From assembly GCF_004155535.1 (NCBI RefSeq), contig NZ_RYUH01000006.1, forward strand, positions 35,233 through 99,232: DNA of 64,000 bases. The letters are read 5' to 3'. Origin of the DNA: Bifidobacterium pseudolongum subsp. globosum. Its GTDB lineage: Bacteria; Actinomycetota; Actinomycetes; Actinomycetales; Bifidobacteriaceae. The position numbers were made by a program, and so were the translations under genes. The notes beneath the pieces were generated by a model. The model saw only the letters and a program-made list of their open reading frames with translations, searched no databases and was not told the origin of the DNA. This document shows positions 63,580 to 64,000 of the stretch, in pieces. The stretch's first letter is position 1, and the number at the start of each line of letters is the position of its first letter.

Positions 63580-63666
63580 GGAGTCATGCCTGAGCGGCCG
63601 AAAGGGGCACCCTGCTAAGGTGTTAGTCGCGTTAGCGGCTCGAGGGTTCGAATCCCTCTGACTCCG
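63580..63666 (+). tRNA. tRNA-Ser (GCT)
   Basis: Acceptor GGAGTCA pairs with TGACTCC, discriminator G. The anticodon loop CTGCTAA has GCT at 63614-63616, decoding AGC/AGU. It has the long variable arm of serine tRNAs. CCA is not encoded. Confidence 0.95.
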
Positions 63667-63671
63667 CGACT

Positions 63672-63704
63672 AGGGTTTTGCGCGTGTTCGCAAAACCCTT
63701 TTTT
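63672..63704 (+). terminator. tRNA-Ser terminator
   Basis: AGGGTTTTGCG pairs with CGCAAAACCCT, followed by TTTTTC. Confidence 0.93.
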
Positions 63705-64000
63705 CATGCCGAGACGCTTACTGCCGCAAGGCCAATCGAGCAGTGTGGCTGATTTCCACAAATAAGTGCCCGCTGCCCATATGCACCCTTCATAGAGGTG
63801 AGATGAGTGCGCGCCTTTCAGCAGGGTCTACCGGTCCTATTTGTCCGAAAAATTGTTGCCGCGCCGTGATTTCGGGGTTATACGCCAAAATGTGTGTCCT
63901 TTTGACTAGTTGCTGTCTTGCCATGGCGTGCTCCTGTGGAAGTCGTTCCATTCGATGCCGGTGCCGTATCGCTGCGGCATGCCGGTCTGGTCGTGCATGG
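63705..64000. other. Right-edge intergenic region, no gene recognised
   Basis: No reading frame with recognisable product. Apart from the repeat at 63837-63886, no strong structure is seen. It may be the start of another region that continues beyond the window. Confidence 0.5.
63837..63886. repeat. Second member of the TTTTCGGACAG repeat family
   Basis: The stretch from 63837, with TTTGTCCGAAAAATTGTTGC and then CGCCGTGATTTCGG and TATACGCC, aligns with the repeat junctions at 1780-1880 (CTGTCTGAAAAATCGGTGCC then CCGTGTTTTCGG). The two are 62 kb apart, each downstream of tRNA sequence. Similarity is moderate. Confidence 0.5.

Overview
The window is a high-GC (about 60-65%) actinobacterial chromosome segment, almost certainly from the genus Bifidobacterium. 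The evidence is the gene neighbourhoods (rpsO-pnp, nrdHIEF, fdxA-dapC, tRNA-Tyr/Thr/Met-rpmG-murB, FmdB with 5-formyl-THF cyclo-ligase), frequent GTG starts, the CIRCE-controlled groES, and bifidobacterial-style proteins such as LemA with two DUF2207 proteins. The B. pseudolongum/B. animalis side of the genus seems plausible, but that is a guess. Most of the window is ordinary core genome.

Layout. 1-1.7 kb is the end of an integrative element: an HTH-like gene, a tyrosine integrase, arm-type repeats and a 3' tRNA-Gly fragment marking the junction with the chromosome. 2-13 kb holds an unknown membrane protein, an LDH-family dehydrogenase, rpsO, pnp, lemA and two tandem DUF2207 genes. 12.7-16.7 kb is the class Ib ribonucleotide reductase operon nrdHIEF on the minus strand, preceded by two NrdR-like boxes. 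16.9-27 kb carries an aldo/keto reductase, a U32 protein, a YfiH/laccase-domain protein, ispD, a membrane-anchored Mrr-like nuclease, pcp, a DivIVA-like coiled-coil protein and pepC. 26.8-32.1 kb has two DAHP synthases flanking an acyltransferase/SGNH membrane protein, then mtnN. 32.1-42.1 kb is a phosphate regulon: sensor kinase, response regulator and two complete pstSCAB operons in tandem, each preceded by PHO-box-like 11-bp direct repeats. 42.3-46.7 kb has a purine permease, a metal-binding lipoprotein with a Zur-type operator, and rplJ-rplL with an attenuator leader. 46.8-52.4 kb is an FHA protein, a very large protein resembling an inactivated SF1 helicase/nuclease, and a small basic/acidic protein in one operon. 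52.4-63.3 kb holds SAF, FmdB, 5-FTHF cyclo-ligase, RimJ-like, groES, tRNAs, rpmG, murB, an APC permease, fdxA, dapC and dinB. A tRNA-Ser(GCT) lies near the right edge.

The most distinctive non-genic signal is a dispersed, REPIN-like inverted repeat family built from a 17-bp unit (GCTACGGGTAGTGCTTC). It is present three times (21.5, 25.1 and 44.0 kb), each with two or three units per arm around a conserved centre. One copy supplies the final codons and stop codon of the Mrr-like gene. Other unexplained structures are very long perfect hairpins at 12.7, 16.8 and 43.76 kb, a 15/12-bp tandem repeat at 43.8 kb, and a TTTTCGGACAG-type repeat found downstream of tRNA sequences at both ends of the window. 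I did not find a clear new multi-gene system. The best candidates for undescribed biology are the repeat family and the FHA/inactive-helicase operon.
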